Shown: positions 9,090 to 20,070, numbered from the stretch's first letter. The stretch is 64,000 bases of DNA from an uncultured Prochlorococcus sp. (GCA_902576415.1 CACGVZ010000003.1:17334-81333); one strand, 5' to 3'. The notes: a model not told the origin generated them from the sequence alone. Numbers and translations are program-made.

Positions 9090-10997
9090 ATGGGGAAGGT
9101 TGTAGGAATTGATTTAGGCACAACTAACAGTTGTGTCGCTGTGATGGAAGGTGGTAAACCTACTGTAATAGCAAATGCAGAAGGTTTCAGAACTACTCCA
9201 TCAGTTGTTGCATATACAAAAAATCAAGATCAGCTCGTTGGACAAATTGCAAAGAGACAAGCTGTAATGAATCCGGAAAATACTTTTTATTCTGCAAAGC
9301 GTTTTGTTGGTCGAAGAGTTGATGAAGTAAACGAAGAATCTAAAGAAGTTAGTTATTCTGTTGAAAAATCTGGTTCTAGTGTTAAATTAAAATGTCCTAT
9401 TTTAGATAAGCAGTTCTCCCCTGAAGAGGTAAGTTCTCAAGTTTTAAGAAAGTTAGCAGATGATGCGGGTAAATACCTTGGTGAAAAAGTTACACAGGCT
9501 GTAATTACTGTTCCAGCTTATTTCAATGACTCTCAAAGACAAGCTACTAAAGATGCAGGAAAGATTGCAGGTTTAGAAGTCCTCAGAATTGTCAATGAGC
9601 CAACCGCTGCAGCTTTAGCTTATGGTTTGGATAAAGAAAATGAAAAAATTCTTGTATTTGATTTAGGTGGAGGAACATTTGACGTCTCAGTTATTGAAGC
9701 TGGTGACGGTGTAACTGAAGTTCTTTCTACATCTGGAGATACACATTTAGGTGGTGATGATTTTGATAGGTGTATTGTAGATCATCTAGCAAGTACCTTT
9801 AAATCAAATGAGGGAATTGATCTTAGACAGGATAAGCAGGCTTTACAACGACTTACTGAAGCAGCAGAAAAAGCAAAAATTGAGCTTTCAAATGCTACTC
9901 AAAGTGAAATAAATTTGCCGTTTATCACAGCGACCCCTGAAGGTCCAAAACATTTAGATTTGAATCTAACTAGAGCAAAATTTGAGGAGTTAGCAGCTTC
10001 TTTAATAGATAGGTGCAAAACCCCAGTTGAGAGAGCTATTAGTGATGCAAAAATTTCTACTAGTGAAATTGATGAAGTTGTTATGGTCGGAGGCTCATCA
10101 AGGATACCTGCAGTTTTAGATTTAGTTAAAAAAATAATAGGTAAAGAGCCCAATCAAACTGTCAACCCTGATGAAGTTGTAGCTGTTGGAGCAGCTATTC
10201 AAGGAGGCGTTTTAGCAGGGGAAGTTAAAGATATATTATTGCTTGATGTTACTCCGCTTTCTCTAGGCGTTGAAACTTTAGGTGGGGTTATGACAAAAAT
10301 GATAAATAGAAATACTACAGTTCCTACTAAAAAATCTGAGACATATTCAACTGCTGTAGACGGACAAACAAATGTAGAAATACATGTATTACAGGGTGAA
10401 AGAGAAATGGCATCTGATAATAAAAGTTTAGGAACTTTTAGATTAGATGGTATTCCATCAGCACCAAGAGGTGTTCCCCAAATCGAAGTAACATTTGATA
10501 TCGACGCAAACGGTATTCTTAGTGTTACAGCTAAAGATAAAGGAAGTGGTAAAGAGCAGAGTATTTCTATTACAGGTGCTTCTACTTTATCTGATAATGA
10601 GGTTGAAAAGATGGTTAAAGATGCAGAATCAAATGCATCAGCAGATAAAGAAAAAAGAGAAAAAATTGATTTAAAGAATCAAGCTGAAACACTTGTCTAT
10701 CAGACAGAAAAGCAACTTGGTGAGTTGGGAGATAAAATTGATGCTGCAGCAAAGTCTAAGGTTGAAGAAAAGAGCAATGCATTAAAAGAGGCAACCTCAA
10801 AAGAAGACTATGAATCAATGAAGAAACTCCTTGAAGAGCTGCAACAAGAACTTTACGCAGTCGGTTCATCTGTTTATCAGCAACCAGGTAATCAGCCTCC
10901 AAACCCTGATTCAGCAAGTGGTTCCGATCAAACTGAATCAAATGATAAAGGTGGAGATGATGTAATTGATGCAGACTTTACTGAATCAAAAGATTAA
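9090..10997 (+). CDS. dnaK: Chaperone DnaK (Hsp70)
   Basis: [45 protein letters not shown]; start at MGKVVG. Confidence 0.98.
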   Translation: MGKVVGIDLGTTNSCVAVMEGGKPTVIANAEGFRTTPSVVAYTKNQDQLVGQIAKRQAVMNPENTFYSAKRFVGRRVDEVNEESKEVSYSVEKSGSSVKLKCPILDKQFSPEEVSSQVLRKLADDAGKYLGEKVTQAVITVPAYFNDSQRQATKDAGKIAGLEVLRIVNEPTAAALAYGLDKENEKILVFDLGGGTFDVSVIEAGDGVTEVLSTSGDTHLGGDDFDRCIVDHLASTFKSNEGIDLRQDKQALQRLTEAAEKAKIELSNATQSEINLPFITATPEGPKHLDLNLTRAKFEELAASLIDRCKTPVERAISDAKISTSEIDEVVMVGGSSRIPAVLDLVKKIIGKEPNQTVNPDEVVAVGAAIQGGVLAGEVKDILLLDVTPLSLGVETLGGVMTKMINRNTTVPTKKSETYSTAVDGQTNVEIHVLQGEREMASDNKSLGTFRLDGIPSAPRGVPQIEVTFDIDANGILSVTAKDKGSGKEQSISITGASTLSDNEVEKMVKDAESNASADKEKREKIDLKNQAETLVYQTEKQLGELGDKIDAAAKSKVEEKSNALKEATSKEDYESMKKLLEELQQELYAVGSSVYQQPGNQPPNPDSASGSDQTESNDKGGDDVIDADFTESKD

Positions 10998-12097
10998 GAA
11001 AAGTATTTTTTAATTTCATTAGCAACCCATCGAGAACAGGCTGGAGCAAGTAAAATACCATTTTTATAAAAACCTGTACATATCATTAGTCCATTACCCA
11101 AATTTTTCATTATTGGTGAAGCTTCACCCTGAGGTCTAGACCTTATTCCAAACCACTTTTTAGTGACTTGACCGTTGATAAGCCAAATTGGTTTTTTATC
11201 GAGAAAGTTTGTGAGCTTTTCGAATATATTTTCTTCTGGATTAGTACTATATTCGTCAGTTGAACCAATAATAAGCTTATTTTTACCTTTTGGAATTATG
11301 TTTTTACCATTAATGTTGAATTGTTTTGGAAGTGATAATAAATTAACTTCTGCATCATTTATATCAACTTCCATAGCTTGACCTAACACAGGTTTTAATT
11401 TGATTTTGTGAGATTCGCTATCTATTAAATCTACTGCTTTTAGAGAATTACACAAAACAATAATGTCAGATTTAATTTCTTCATCGTTTCTTGTTCTGGA
11501 AACCCATTGATTATTTAATTTTCTAATTTTTATTATTTCTTCTCCTATAAAATTTATTTTTTTATGTTTTAGATATTTATCTATTGTCTGAAGCAAAGAT
11601 GTAGCATTTATTCTTCCATCTCTGAAGGAAATTATTCCTTTTATATTTTTTGTTTGGAAGGTTTTATTTATATTCTTGATAAGAATTGAATCTTTTTCTA
11701 AAATTCGTAAGTTTTGATCATGATTTTCATAAATAAATTTCTCTAATTTTTTAAACTTTTCTTCATTAGTAGTTAGCTGTATTAATGGCTTTACAATATT
11801 CAACTCATAATTAAATTTTTGAAGGAATTTGATCCATTTTGGCCATAATTCATTACTTTGTTTCCTTAGATCCCAACTTCTGCCTCTCCTTTTTTGATAC
11901 ATATTACCCATTAGTAATCCTAGTGCAGCATTGCTTGCATTTTTGTATTGCGCTGGATCTATTATTGTTACTTGAAAGCCTAACTCTGACAATTCTAAGG
12001 CGTTAAATTTTCCAATAATTCCCGATCCAATAATTACTATGTGTGCTTTATTAAAATGTTCTTTTAAGCTTTTCATTGATATATTAGATGTACTCAC
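10994..12097 (-). CDS. FAD-dependent oxidoreductase, D-amino acid oxidase/glycine oxidase-like
   Basis: [29 protein letters not shown] dinucleotide fold; C-terminal [38 protein letters not shown]. Confidence 0.8.
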   Translation of the reverse strand: MSTSNISMKSLKEHFNKAHIVIIGSGIIGKFNALELSELGFQVTIIDPAQYKNASNAALGLLMGNMYQKRRGRSWDLRKQSNELWPKWIKFLQKFNYELNIVKPLIQLTTNEEKFKKLEKFIYENHDQNLRILEKDSILIKNINKTFQTKNIKGIISFRDGRINATSLLQTIDKYLKHKKINFIGEEIIKIRKLNNQWVSRTRNDEEIKSDIIVLCNSLKAVDLIDSESHKIKLKPVLGQAMEVDINDAEVNLLSLPKQFNINGKNIIPKGKNKLIIGSTDEYSTNPEENIFEKLTNFLDKKPIWLINGQVTKKWFGIRSRPQGEASPIMKNLGNGLMICTGFYKNGILLAPACSRWVANEIKKYFS

Positions 12098-12124
12098 TTA
12101 TTTGACTAAATAGTTAAAGATTTT

Positions 12125-12979
12125 TTGGAACATCCTTCAATTATATTCAAAATTGTTTGCCCAGATCGTCCTGGCCTTGTAAGTTTACTGACAAGTTGGA
12201 TTTCAAATTACGGTGGCAATATAAAGCACTCTGATCATCACACAGATCAAGATGCGGGTTTGTTTCTTAGTCGAATTGAATGGAAAAGTAAAAATGTATC
12301 TATTAATAGACATGAAATTTATAATGAATTTAAAAAAATTGCAGCTGGGGTTAATGGAAAATTTAATATAAATTATTCAGATGAAATTCCCAATGTTGCT
12401 ATTTTCGTGAGCAAACAAAATCATTGTTTGATTGATTTACTTTGGCGCGTAAGAAACGGTGAACTCAAAATGAAAGTGCCGTTAATAATTTCAAATCATT
12501 CTGAACTTGAAAATATTGCAAAAGACTTTAATGCAAAATTTGCCCACTTTGATACGTTTAATTTTGACAAATCTTATGTTGAAGATCAATTTTTAAATTT
12601 ACTAAAAGAATACCAGATTGATCTTGTTGTATTAGCCAAATATATGCAAATTTTGAGCCATTCCTTTTTAAAAAAATTTTCTTCAATAATAAATATTCAC
12701 CATTCTTTCTTACCTGCATTTAAGGGGGCGCAACCATACCATAGAGCATGGAAGAGGGGAGTTAAATTAATCGGTGCTACTGCGCACTATGTAACTGAAG
12801 ATCTTGATGAAGGCCCGATAATAGAGCAATGCACAGTTAATGTAAGTCATAGGGATGAAGTTGATGATTTGATTAGAAAAGGAAGAGATATTGAAAGAAT
12901 TGCTTTAGCAAGAGCGGTTAGATTACATCTTAATCATCAAGTGTTTGTCTATAATAAAAAAACTGCTGTTTTTGATTGA
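12125..12979 (+). CDS. purU: Formyltetrahydrofolate deformylase
   Basis: N-terminal ACT-like domain (FKIVCPDRPGLVSLLTSWI) plus formyltransferase fold NIHHSFLPAFKGAQPYHRAWKRGVKLIGATAHYV; TTG start. Confidence 0.95.
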   Translation: MEHPSIIFKIVCPDRPGLVSLLTSWISNYGGNIKHSDHHTDQDAGLFLSRIEWKSKNVSINRHEIYNEFKKIAAGVNGKFNINYSDEIPNVAIFVSKQNHCLIDLLWRVRNGELKMKVPLIISNHSELENIAKDFNAKFAHFDTFNFDKSYVEDQFLNLLKEYQIDLVVLAKYMQILSHSFLKKFSSIINIHHSFLPAFKGAQPYHRAWKRGVKLIGATAHYVTEDLDEGPIIEQCTVNVSHRDEVDDLIRKGRDIERIALARAVRLHLNHQVFVYNKKTAVFD

Positions 12980-12989
12980 AAATAATTTC

Positions 12990-14348
12990 TTAGTTTTCTA
13001 ATTCTATTTGTATTTGTCTTTCATAAATTGATTCTTCATTAAAAGCTCTTGCTATCAAGAAACTGGCAATGCAGCTGATTAAGACAGGCTTCATAATTAA
13101 TAAATTTTTTGTTAAGGCAAAAGCTAAAAACATAGCTGTTATTGGAGTTCGCGAACATCCTGCTACGAAAGCTCCCATTCCAGCAAAAATATATGTGCTA
13201 GGTGCATGTCCTGTTGCAATTTCTACCCAGTTGCCTATTATTAGCCCTATTGACCCGCCTAATGTAAGCATTGGATAAAATAATCCTCCAGGAGCTCCAG
13301 ATGCCGCAGCCAAACCTGTTGTTATAAACAATACTAAAACTGCTAATAAAGCAATTCCAATACTTGTATTTTGCTCAGCTATTATTTTTTGTAATTCGTC
13401 TAAATTATGAAATGTACTTGGTAAAAAAGAATAGATACTTCCTAAAATAAGTCCACAGATACTCATTTTTAAAACAAATTTATTTTTATACCACTTTTTC
13501 CCAAGATTTTGCATTAATAAAACATATCGGCTGTACACTTCTGCGAAGATTCCAATAATTATTCCTAGTAAAACTAGGTAAATAAAATCTATTGGTAAGA
13601 AAAAAACTGACGGGTCATATTCTTTTTGAATCAAAAATCCTAGGTTAAAATCAAAGCCTCCTGCTTTAGGATCTAAACCTAATGCTTGAATAATATCAGC
13701 AGATGAATCCGCTACAAAAGTTGTAATAACTACTAATAGCAAAATTACTGGTCTTGCAGAGTTTAATAACTCTTCTATTGCATAAATAAACCCTCCTAAT
13801 GGAGCGCTAAACACCGCAGCTATTCCTGCACCACCACCTGCTGCTACTATTACTCTTCTGAAGGCTGTAGGAGCTTTGAGCCACTTCGCCATTTGCCAAG
13901 CAACTGATCCTCCCATTTGAACCGACGGACCTTCAGGACCCAAAGGGAATCCACTTCCAATAGCGATAATTCCTGATATGAGTTTTATTAATCCCACTTT
14001 TATATTCATTGGTACTTTTTTATGCCTTAGGAAACCCATAATTTGACTTACACCTGAACCTTTTGCAGCTGGAGCAAAATTTTTGATCAAATATCCTGCA
14101 ATACCTCCTCCTAGAGCTCCAAAAATTGGTAGAACTGCAACAGAAGGGAATTGGTCTAATAGTGCCAATCTCCAATTGTTAATAAAGTAGATTCCAGTTT
14201 TAAAAGATATGCTTGTTATTGAAGCTCCTAAACCTGTTAATAAGAGCGAAAATGCAACAACGAGAGATCTTTGTTTTAATAATCTTTTAATGCTACGAGA
14301 TGAAGTATTTCTGGTTTTTTGAATATTTTCTTTTATGAGGTTTGCCAT
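12990..14348 (-). CDS. ClC-family chloride channel/antiporter
   Basis: GSGVSQIMGFL, GFPLGPEGPSVQMGG, FSAPLGGFIYAIEELL signatures. Confidence 0.93.
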   Translation of the reverse strand: MANLIKENIQKTRNTSSRSIKRLLKQRSLVVAFSLLLTGLGASITSISFKTGIYFINNWRLALLDQFPSVAVLPIFGALGGGIAGYLIKNFAPAAKGSGVSQIMGFLRHKKVPMNIKVGLIKLISGIIAIGSGFPLGPEGPSVQMGGSVAWQMAKWLKAPTAFRRVIVAAGGGAGIAAVFSAPLGGFIYAIEELLNSARPVILLLVVITTFVADSSADIIQALGLDPKAGGFDFNLGFLIQKEYDPSVFFLPIDFIYLVLLGIIIGIFAEVYSRYVLLMQNLGKKWYKNKFVLKMSICGLILGSIYSFLPSTFHNLDELQKIIAEQNTSIGIALLAVLVLFITTGLAAASGAPGGLFYPMLTLGGSIGLIIGNWVEIATGHAPSTYIFAGMGAFVAGCSRTPITAMFLAFALTKNLLIMKPVLISCIASFLIARAFNEESIYERQIQIELEN

Positions 14349-14357
14349 AATCCATGA

Positions 14358-16931
14358 TCATTTTAACAAACTGAAATTTTGGATTTCATCAAATTGAAGA
14401 TAACGATAAAGTTCATCTGAATATGGATTAATTTTATTTTTAGTAATATCCTGATACTCCTCTACTTCAGGAATTTTCCCAAGAAGTGCGCAAACTGCTG
14501 CTAATTCTGCACTACCTAAAAATACTTGCGCGTTCTTGCCAAGTCTATTGTCAAAATTCCTTGTACTAGTAGAAAAAACCACAGACCCTTCATCAACTCT
14601 GGCTTGATTTCCCATGCATAAAGAACAGCCTGGTAACTCTAATCTTGCACCACAATCTTCAAATATTTTATAGTAGCCTTCAGCTTTTAAAGTTTCTTCA
14701 TCCATTTTTGTTGGTGGACAAATCCATAATTTAGCTTTTAAATTTTTTACACCTTCAAGAACTTTCGCAGCTGCTCTGTAATGGCCGATATTTGTCATGC
14801 AAGAACCTATAAAAACCTCGTCAATATTTGTATTTGCAACATCAGTGATTTCTTTTACATTGTCTGGATCATTTGGGCATGCAACAATAGGTTGTTTTAC
14901 TTTTGCTAAATTAATTTCAATGATTTCTTCATATTGAGCGTTTGTGTCTGGTTGGATTAATGATGGTTTTTTCAGCCAATTGTTCATGTCATTTATTCTT
15001 CTAGAAATTGATTTTGAGTCTTCATAATTGCTTTCAATCATTTTTTCTAGCAAGCATATATTGCTTCTCAAGTATTCTTTAACAGTTTCTTCTGATAATA
15101 GTATTGTGCTCCCAGCGCACGAGCGTTCTGCAGTGGCATCAGTGAGTTCAAAAGCTTGTTCAAGTTTTAGGTTTGGTAATCCCTCAATTTCCATAATTTT
15201 TCCGTTAAATATATTTTTTTTATTTTCTTTCTCAACAGTTAAGAGTCCTTTCTTAATTGCGAAGAGTGGGATTGCATTTACTAAATCTCTAAGAGTGATG
15301 CCTGGTAATAATTCACCCTTAAATCTAATCAGCACAGATTCTGGCATATTTAATGGCATTGATCCTATTGCAGCGGCAAAGGCAACAATGCCTGAGCCTC
15401 CAGGAAATGAAATGCCAAGAGGAAATCTTGTATGACTATCTCCACCCGTGCCAACAGTATCTGGTAGAAGCATTCTGTTAAGCCAACTATGAATTATTCC
15501 GTCTCCAGGCTTAAGAGCTACTCCACCTCTTTGAGATATAAAGTCAGGTAATTCTTTATGGGTAACTAGATCTACTGGTTTAGGATATGCAGCTGTATGA
15601 CAAAAACTTTGCATTACTAAATCTGCAGTGAATCCTAAACAAGCTAGTTCTTTTAGTTCATCTCTAGTCATTGGCCCAGTAGTATCTTGACTACCAACTG
15701 TGGTCATTATTGGCTCACAGGTGGTTCCTGGTCTAACTCCATCTAAACCGCATGCTTTACCTACTATTTTTTGAGCTTGAGTAAACCCGGCATTACTTGA
15801 GGTTGGATTTTTTGGTCGGATAAATATTTCACTCGGTTGATAATCTAATTTGTTTCTAATTTTGTCTGTAAGAGATCTTCCAATCATAAGATTAATTCTT
15901 CCGCCAGCTTGAATTTCATCAGTAAGAGTTGATGGATACAAGTTGAATTTGCTTATTAATTCTTCATTATTTGAAGCTTTATCAATTTTTTTAATAATGC
16001 CTTCATAAGGATATAATTTAATAACATCTCCTGTTTTCATATGAGATACATCAGCTTCAATTGGTAAAGCTCCTGAATCTTGAGCTGTATTAAAGAAAAT
16101 AGGTGCTATTTTGCTACCAATTATTATTCCTCCTGTTTTTTTGTTTGGAACAAAGGGGATATCCTCTCCTATATGCCAAATGAGTGAATTAATAGCAGAT
16201 TTTCTAGAACTTCCTGTTCCAACAACATCTCCAACATAAGCTATAGGTAAATTTTGTGTTTTTAAATTATCAAGAATCTCTAGCCCATCTGGTTTTTTAA
16301 ATTCCAACATAGCTAATGCATGCATCGGAATATCAGGGCGAGTTGTTGCATGTACAGCCGGAGATAAGTCGTCTGTATTTGTCTCTCCGTCAACTTTAAA
16401 TACTAAACAAGTAATCTCTTTCTCGAGAACTCTTTTATTTTGGAACCATTCTGCATTTGCCCAACTATCTACAACCTCTTTTGCATAAATATTATTTTGA
16501 GATAATTCATAAATTTCATTAGCTGAGTCGTAAACGAGAATAATATTTTTTAAAACTTCTGCCGCTTTTTTAGCATATAAACTATTTTCTCCGTTAAGTA
16601 TTTCAACCAAAGAATTTACATTATATCCGCCTATCATTGTCCCTAGTATTTCAATTGCTTTTTCGGGGTTAATTGATTCGCAATATTTTTCTGAATTAAC
16701 AATAGCTGTAAGCCAGCTTGCTTTTACATAAGCAGCCTCATCAACACCTGGAGGTACTCTATTAATTAGTAAATCAAGTAAATAAGATGAATCGTAATTA
16801 CTTTCTTGTTCCAATAATTTTGTAACACAATTTGTCTGCTCAGCATTTAAAGGTAAAGGAGGTATACCTTTAGCAGCTCTTTCAGCTACGTGATCTGTAT
16901 AATCTTTTAGCAATGTTTCCAAATTCTTCAT
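14358..16931 (-). CDS. acnB: Aconitate hydratase 2 / 2-methylisocitrate dehydratase
   Basis: 857 aa; GDVVGTGSSRKSA, TVGSQDTTGPMTRDELK, GSCMTNIGHYRAAAKVLE, PGCSLCMGNQARV. Confidence 0.97.
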   Translation of the reverse strand: MKNLETLLKDYTDHVAERAAKGIPPLPLNAEQTNCVTKLLEQESNYDSSYLLDLLINRVPPGVDEAAYVKASWLTAIVNSEKYCESINPEKAIEILGTMIGGYNVNSLVEILNGENSLYAKKAAEVLKNIILVYDSANEIYELSQNNIYAKEVVDSWANAEWFQNKRVLEKEITCLVFKVDGETNTDDLSPAVHATTRPDIPMHALAMLEFKKPDGLEILDNLKTQNLPIAYVGDVVGTGSSRKSAINSLIWHIGEDIPFVPNKKTGGIIIGSKIAPIFFNTAQDSGALPIEADVSHMKTGDVIKLYPYEGIIKKIDKASNNEELISKFNLYPSTLTDEIQAGGRINLMIGRSLTDKIRNKLDYQPSEIFIRPKNPTSSNAGFTQAQKIVGKACGLDGVRPGTTCEPIMTTVGSQDTTGPMTRDELKELACLGFTADLVMQSFCHTAAYPKPVDLVTHKELPDFISQRGGVALKPGDGIIHSWLNRMLLPDTVGTGGDSHTRFPLGISFPGGSGIVAFAAAIGSMPLNMPESVLIRFKGELLPGITLRDLVNAIPLFAIKKGLLTVEKENKKNIFNGKIMEIEGLPNLKLEQAFELTDATAERSCAGSTILLSEETVKEYLRSNICLLEKMIESNYEDSKSISRRINDMNNWLKKPSLIQPDTNAQYEEIIEINLAKVKQPIVACPNDPDNVKEITDVANTNIDEVFIGSCMTNIGHYRAAAKVLEGVKNLKAKLWICPPTKMDEETLKAEGYYKIFEDCGARLELPGCSLCMGNQARVDEGSVVFSTSTRNFDNRLGKNAQVFLGSAELAAVCALLGKIPEVEEYQDITKNKINPYSDELYRYLQFDEIQNFSLLK

Positions 16932-17028
16932 TAGTAAGGTTTAATGCCTAATCTATTGTTATTTTTAATATTGAAAAGGAGAGTATTCATAAATGCTTTT
17001 TTAAATATTCAAACTTCTTAATTTATCA

Positions 17029-18096
17029 ATGACGACATCATCAAATAATTCAGCCTTAGAAAAGACATCAGATTTACATGTTGTTGAAACACGCCCATTA
17101 ATACCTCCGAGCAGATTACATAATGATATACCTTTAGATCACGCCTCTGCTAATACAGTATCTAAAACAAGAAGATCGATACAAAATATTTTGCATCATA
17201 ATAATGAGAAGCTTTTAGTCATTGTTGGTCCATGTTCAATTCATGATACAGAGGCAGCAAAAGAATATTCAAAATATATTCAAAACTTTCGAGAAATATA
17301 TCAAGATAAACTAGAAATAATCATGAGAGTATATTTTGAGAAGCCAAGAACAACTATTGGTTGGAAGGGATTAATAAATGATCCTCATCTAGATGATTCT
17401 TATGATATAAACACTGGTTTAAGAAGAGCAAGAAGTTTGCTTTCATATTTAGCAACTCGTGGCATACCCTCTGCTACAGAATTACTAGATCCAATTGTTC
17501 CTCAATACATTGCTGATTTAATAAGTTGGACAGCCATAGGCGCCCGAACTACTGAAAGCCAAACTCATAGGGAAATGGCATCAGGATTATCAATGCCTAT
17601 TGGCTTTAAAAATGGAACGGATGGTTCTTGTTCTACTGCGATAAATGCAATGAATTCAGCTTCGAAGTCGCATCATTTCTTGGGTGTAAATGCTAATGGA
17701 ATGGCGTCTATTGTTAATACTACGGGAAATCCAGATGGTCATATAGTTTTACGAGGAGGCTCTAAAGGCCCAAATTTTGAAAGTCAACATGTTCAAAGAA
17801 TTTCAGATGAATTAAGGCAATGTAATCTTCCCCATAAAGTGATGATTGATTGTAGCCATGGAAATTCCAACAAAGACTTTCGAAAACAGTCTGCAGTACT
17901 AAAAAATGTAGCTTCTCAAATTAGTAATGGCGAAAAAAATATTTTAGGTGTTATGCTTGAAAGCCATTTAAAGGAAGGAAATCAGAAACTTTTAAAAAAA
18001 GATGATCTTGAGTTTGGCAGAAGCATTACAGATGCATGTATAGATATTGAAACAACTAAAGAGTTACTCGCAATTTTGTATAGTTCTATAAATTAG
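17029..18096 (+). CDS. Class I DAHP synthase (3-deoxy-7-phosphoheptulonate synthase)
   Basis: LLVIVGPCSIHD, RVYFEKPRTTIGWKGLINDPHLD, SMPIGFKNGTDG, MIDCSHGNSNKD. Confidence 0.96.
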   Translation: MTTSSNNSALEKTSDLHVVETRPLIPPSRLHNDIPLDHASANTVSKTRRSIQNILHHNNEKLLVIVGPCSIHDTEAAKEYSKYIQNFREIYQDKLEIIMRVYFEKPRTTIGWKGLINDPHLDDSYDINTGLRRARSLLSYLATRGIPSATELLDPIVPQYIADLISWTAIGARTTESQTHREMASGLSMPIGFKNGTDGSCSTAINAMNSASKSHHFLGVNANGMASIVNTTGNPDGHIVLRGGSKGPNFESQHVQRISDELRQCNLPHKVMIDCSHGNSNKDFRKQSAVLKNVASQISNGEKNILGVMLESHLKEGNQKLLKKDDLEFGRSITDACIDIETTKELLAILYSSIN

Positions 18097-18730
18097 TTAT
18101 AAAAAAATTAAAACATAATGCTGATGAGATTGGAACAATGAAGTTATCTATTCCAAATACACTAAATTGTTCAAGTAGAGTTGCAATAAAAGCGATCGTA
18201 AAATAATTTAAATGAAAACTATTTTGTTGGAAATAGCCTAGAGTTGAAACTACTATGAAGCTTGTTAAAAGCATTGTTATAGTTCCAAATAAAGATTTTT
18301 TTTGTTTAAAAAAAATCCAACTCTTTGAATTAAAGGTTTTACCTATCAAACCAGCTAGTCCGTCCCCAAAGGTCATGATAAAAAATCCAGTGATTAGCGA
18401 ATAAGGATCTTTATCCCAGAAAAGAGTAATTAAAATAAATAAACTAATACAATAAAAAAGTGTTCCATAACTTTTTCTTTCAACATCTTCTATTGATGGG
18501 AATATTTTATATTTGTAATTTATGAGAACTAGAAATGAGATAATTCCAGTAAAAAAAAGAGCAGAATTTTGATCAATTTTTAGAAGTTGTGCAATTGGTA
18601 TTAAAGGCCCAATTCCAATATGTATTATTTTTCTAACAATTTCGCTACTATTTTCATTAAATTTTTTAAATACTATTGAGATTAAAAAAATTGAAAATAA
18701 ATATAATAAAACTACCGTAAATTCTATCAA
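18086..18730 (-). CDS. Phytol/dolichol kinase-like membrane protein (CTP-dependent kinase fold)
   Basis: EIVRKIIHIGIGPLIP, FGDGLAGLIGK, KKSLFGTITML motifs; multiple TM segments. Confidence 0.8.
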   Translation of the reverse strand: MIEFTVVLLYLFSIFLISIVFKKFNENSSEIVRKIIHIGIGPLIPIAQLLKIDQNSALFFTGIISFLVLINYKYKIFPSIEDVERKSYGTLFYCISLFILITLFWDKDPYSLITGFFIMTFGDGLAGLIGKTFNSKSWIFFKQKKSLFGTITMLLTSFIVVSTLGYFQQNSFHLNYFTIAFIATLLEQFSVFGIDNFIVPISSALCFNFFITNL

Positions 18731-18735
18731 TTTAA

Positions 18736-20070
18736 TTAGGCTGCTTTATCATAATTTGACATCATTCTCAGTCTTTTCAGGGCTTTTGCTTCTAGTTGTC
18801 TAACTCTTTCTCTTGATACACCAATATCTTTACCTATTGCTGCAAGAGTGGATTCTTCTGTTCCATCTAAGCCGAATCTTTTTTTCATAATTTCTTGTTC
18901 TCTTTCATTTAATTGAGCAAGCCAAGATCCCAAATGTTCTGTAAGAATAGATCGATCCATTCCTTCCATGGGATCTTCGCTATTGGGGTCAGGAATAAGT
19001 TCCCCAAGAGTGCTTCGATCTTCTTCTCCTCTTGCATGAGCATCAAGGGATGCGCAGGGCGCACTTTGAGAAATCAAGTCTTCTAGGTCTTTTTGTTCAA
19101 TCCCCATAGCTGTTGCCATTTCTAATCTGTTTGGTTGTCTGCCAAGTTTATGAGATAAGTCTCTAGAAACTCTTCTCATCTTTGAAAGTTTTTCACTAAT
19201 GTGAATTGGCAATCTTATAGTTCTAGCACTATTGTCTATAGCTCTCGTCATTCCTTGTCTAATCCACCAATAGGCGTAAGTAGAAAATTTATATCCCATT
19301 TTCGGGTCAAACTTGTCTACGGCTCTTTCAAGACCGATTGTTCCTTCTTGTATCAAATCTAATAATTCTAAGCCTTGGTTTTGGTATTTCTTTGCTACAG
19401 ATACAACTAGTCTTAGATTAGCTTCCATCATTTTGTCTCTGGCTCTTAAACCTCTTTTCAATTGTTTCCATTCATCGTTTTTATTGTAATTTTTAAAATA
19501 TCTTTCAAGGCAAGAAATTAATTTTGCAAAACTATTTTTCGATAAGCTTTCTATTTTACTAAAGTTTTCCTTACCTGAATAAATACTATTTTCTAAGTCA
19601 TATTTAAAAGATTTTTCCGGATCACCGTCTTCATCTGTATTTTTATCATTTATATTTTCTTTGATATTAAAGTCACTCTTAACAGCTAATGCTTCAGAAA
19701 GTTCGTTGTTTTCTGTTACTGATTTGATAAGGGTTTTTAAGGTTTGAACCTTTTTTGCTAAATCAATCTCGTCTTCACCAGTTAATAATGGAACTCTTCC
19801 AATACTAGATAAGTAATAACCAATAGAATCTGTTACAAATCTTGTTGATCTTTTTTGGTGTTGCTTTGAAGTTGATCGAGATTTTTTACTTCGAGATTCA
19901 TTTCCAGTAATAGGTAACTTAGGTTCCTCTAAGTTATTTATCGAAGAACTCTTGAAAGAAGAGTCTGTTAAATCTGATTTTGTCTTGCGAGATTTACCCG
20001 CCGTGTTTGGTAATCTAGGCTCGTCAATATTACTTGAAGAGCTCTTTGCAGATTCCAGAGGGATCCCCAT
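18736..20070 (-). CDS. Sigma-70 family RNA polymerase sigma factor (RpoD-like)
   Basis: Region 1.2 DSIGYYLSSIGRVPLLTGEDEIDLAKKVQ; region 2 ANLRLVVSVAKKYQNQGLELLDLIQEGTIGLERAVDKFDPKMGYKFSTYAYWWIRQGMTRAI; region 4 GVSRERVRQLEAKALKRLR. Confidence 0.96.
   Translation of the reverse strand: MGIPLESAKSSSSNIDEPRLPNTAGKSRKTKSDLTDSSFKSSSINNLEEPKLPITGNESRSKKSRSTSKQHQKRSTRFVTDSIGYYLSSIGRVPLLTGEDEIDLAKKVQTLKTLIKSVTENNELSEALAVKSDFNIKENINDKNTDEDGDPEKSFKYDLENSIYSGKENFSKIESLSKNSFAKLISCLERYFKNYNKNDEWKQLKRGLRARDKMMEANLRLVVSVAKKYQNQGLELLDLIQEGTIGLERAVDKFDPKMGYKFSTYAYWWIRQGMTRAIDNSARTIRLPIHISEKLSKMRRVSRDLSHKLGRQPNRLEMATAMGIEQKDLEDLISQSAPCASLDAHARGEEDRSTLGELIPDPNSEDPMEGMDRSILTEHLGSWLAQLNEREQEIMKKRFGLDGTEESTLAAIGKDIGVSRERVRQLEAKALKRLRMMSNYDKAA

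Noticed and set aside
15028-15435. 135-aa plus-strand ORF within acnB
   Set aside because: Antisense shadow of a conserved enzyme with no domain signature.
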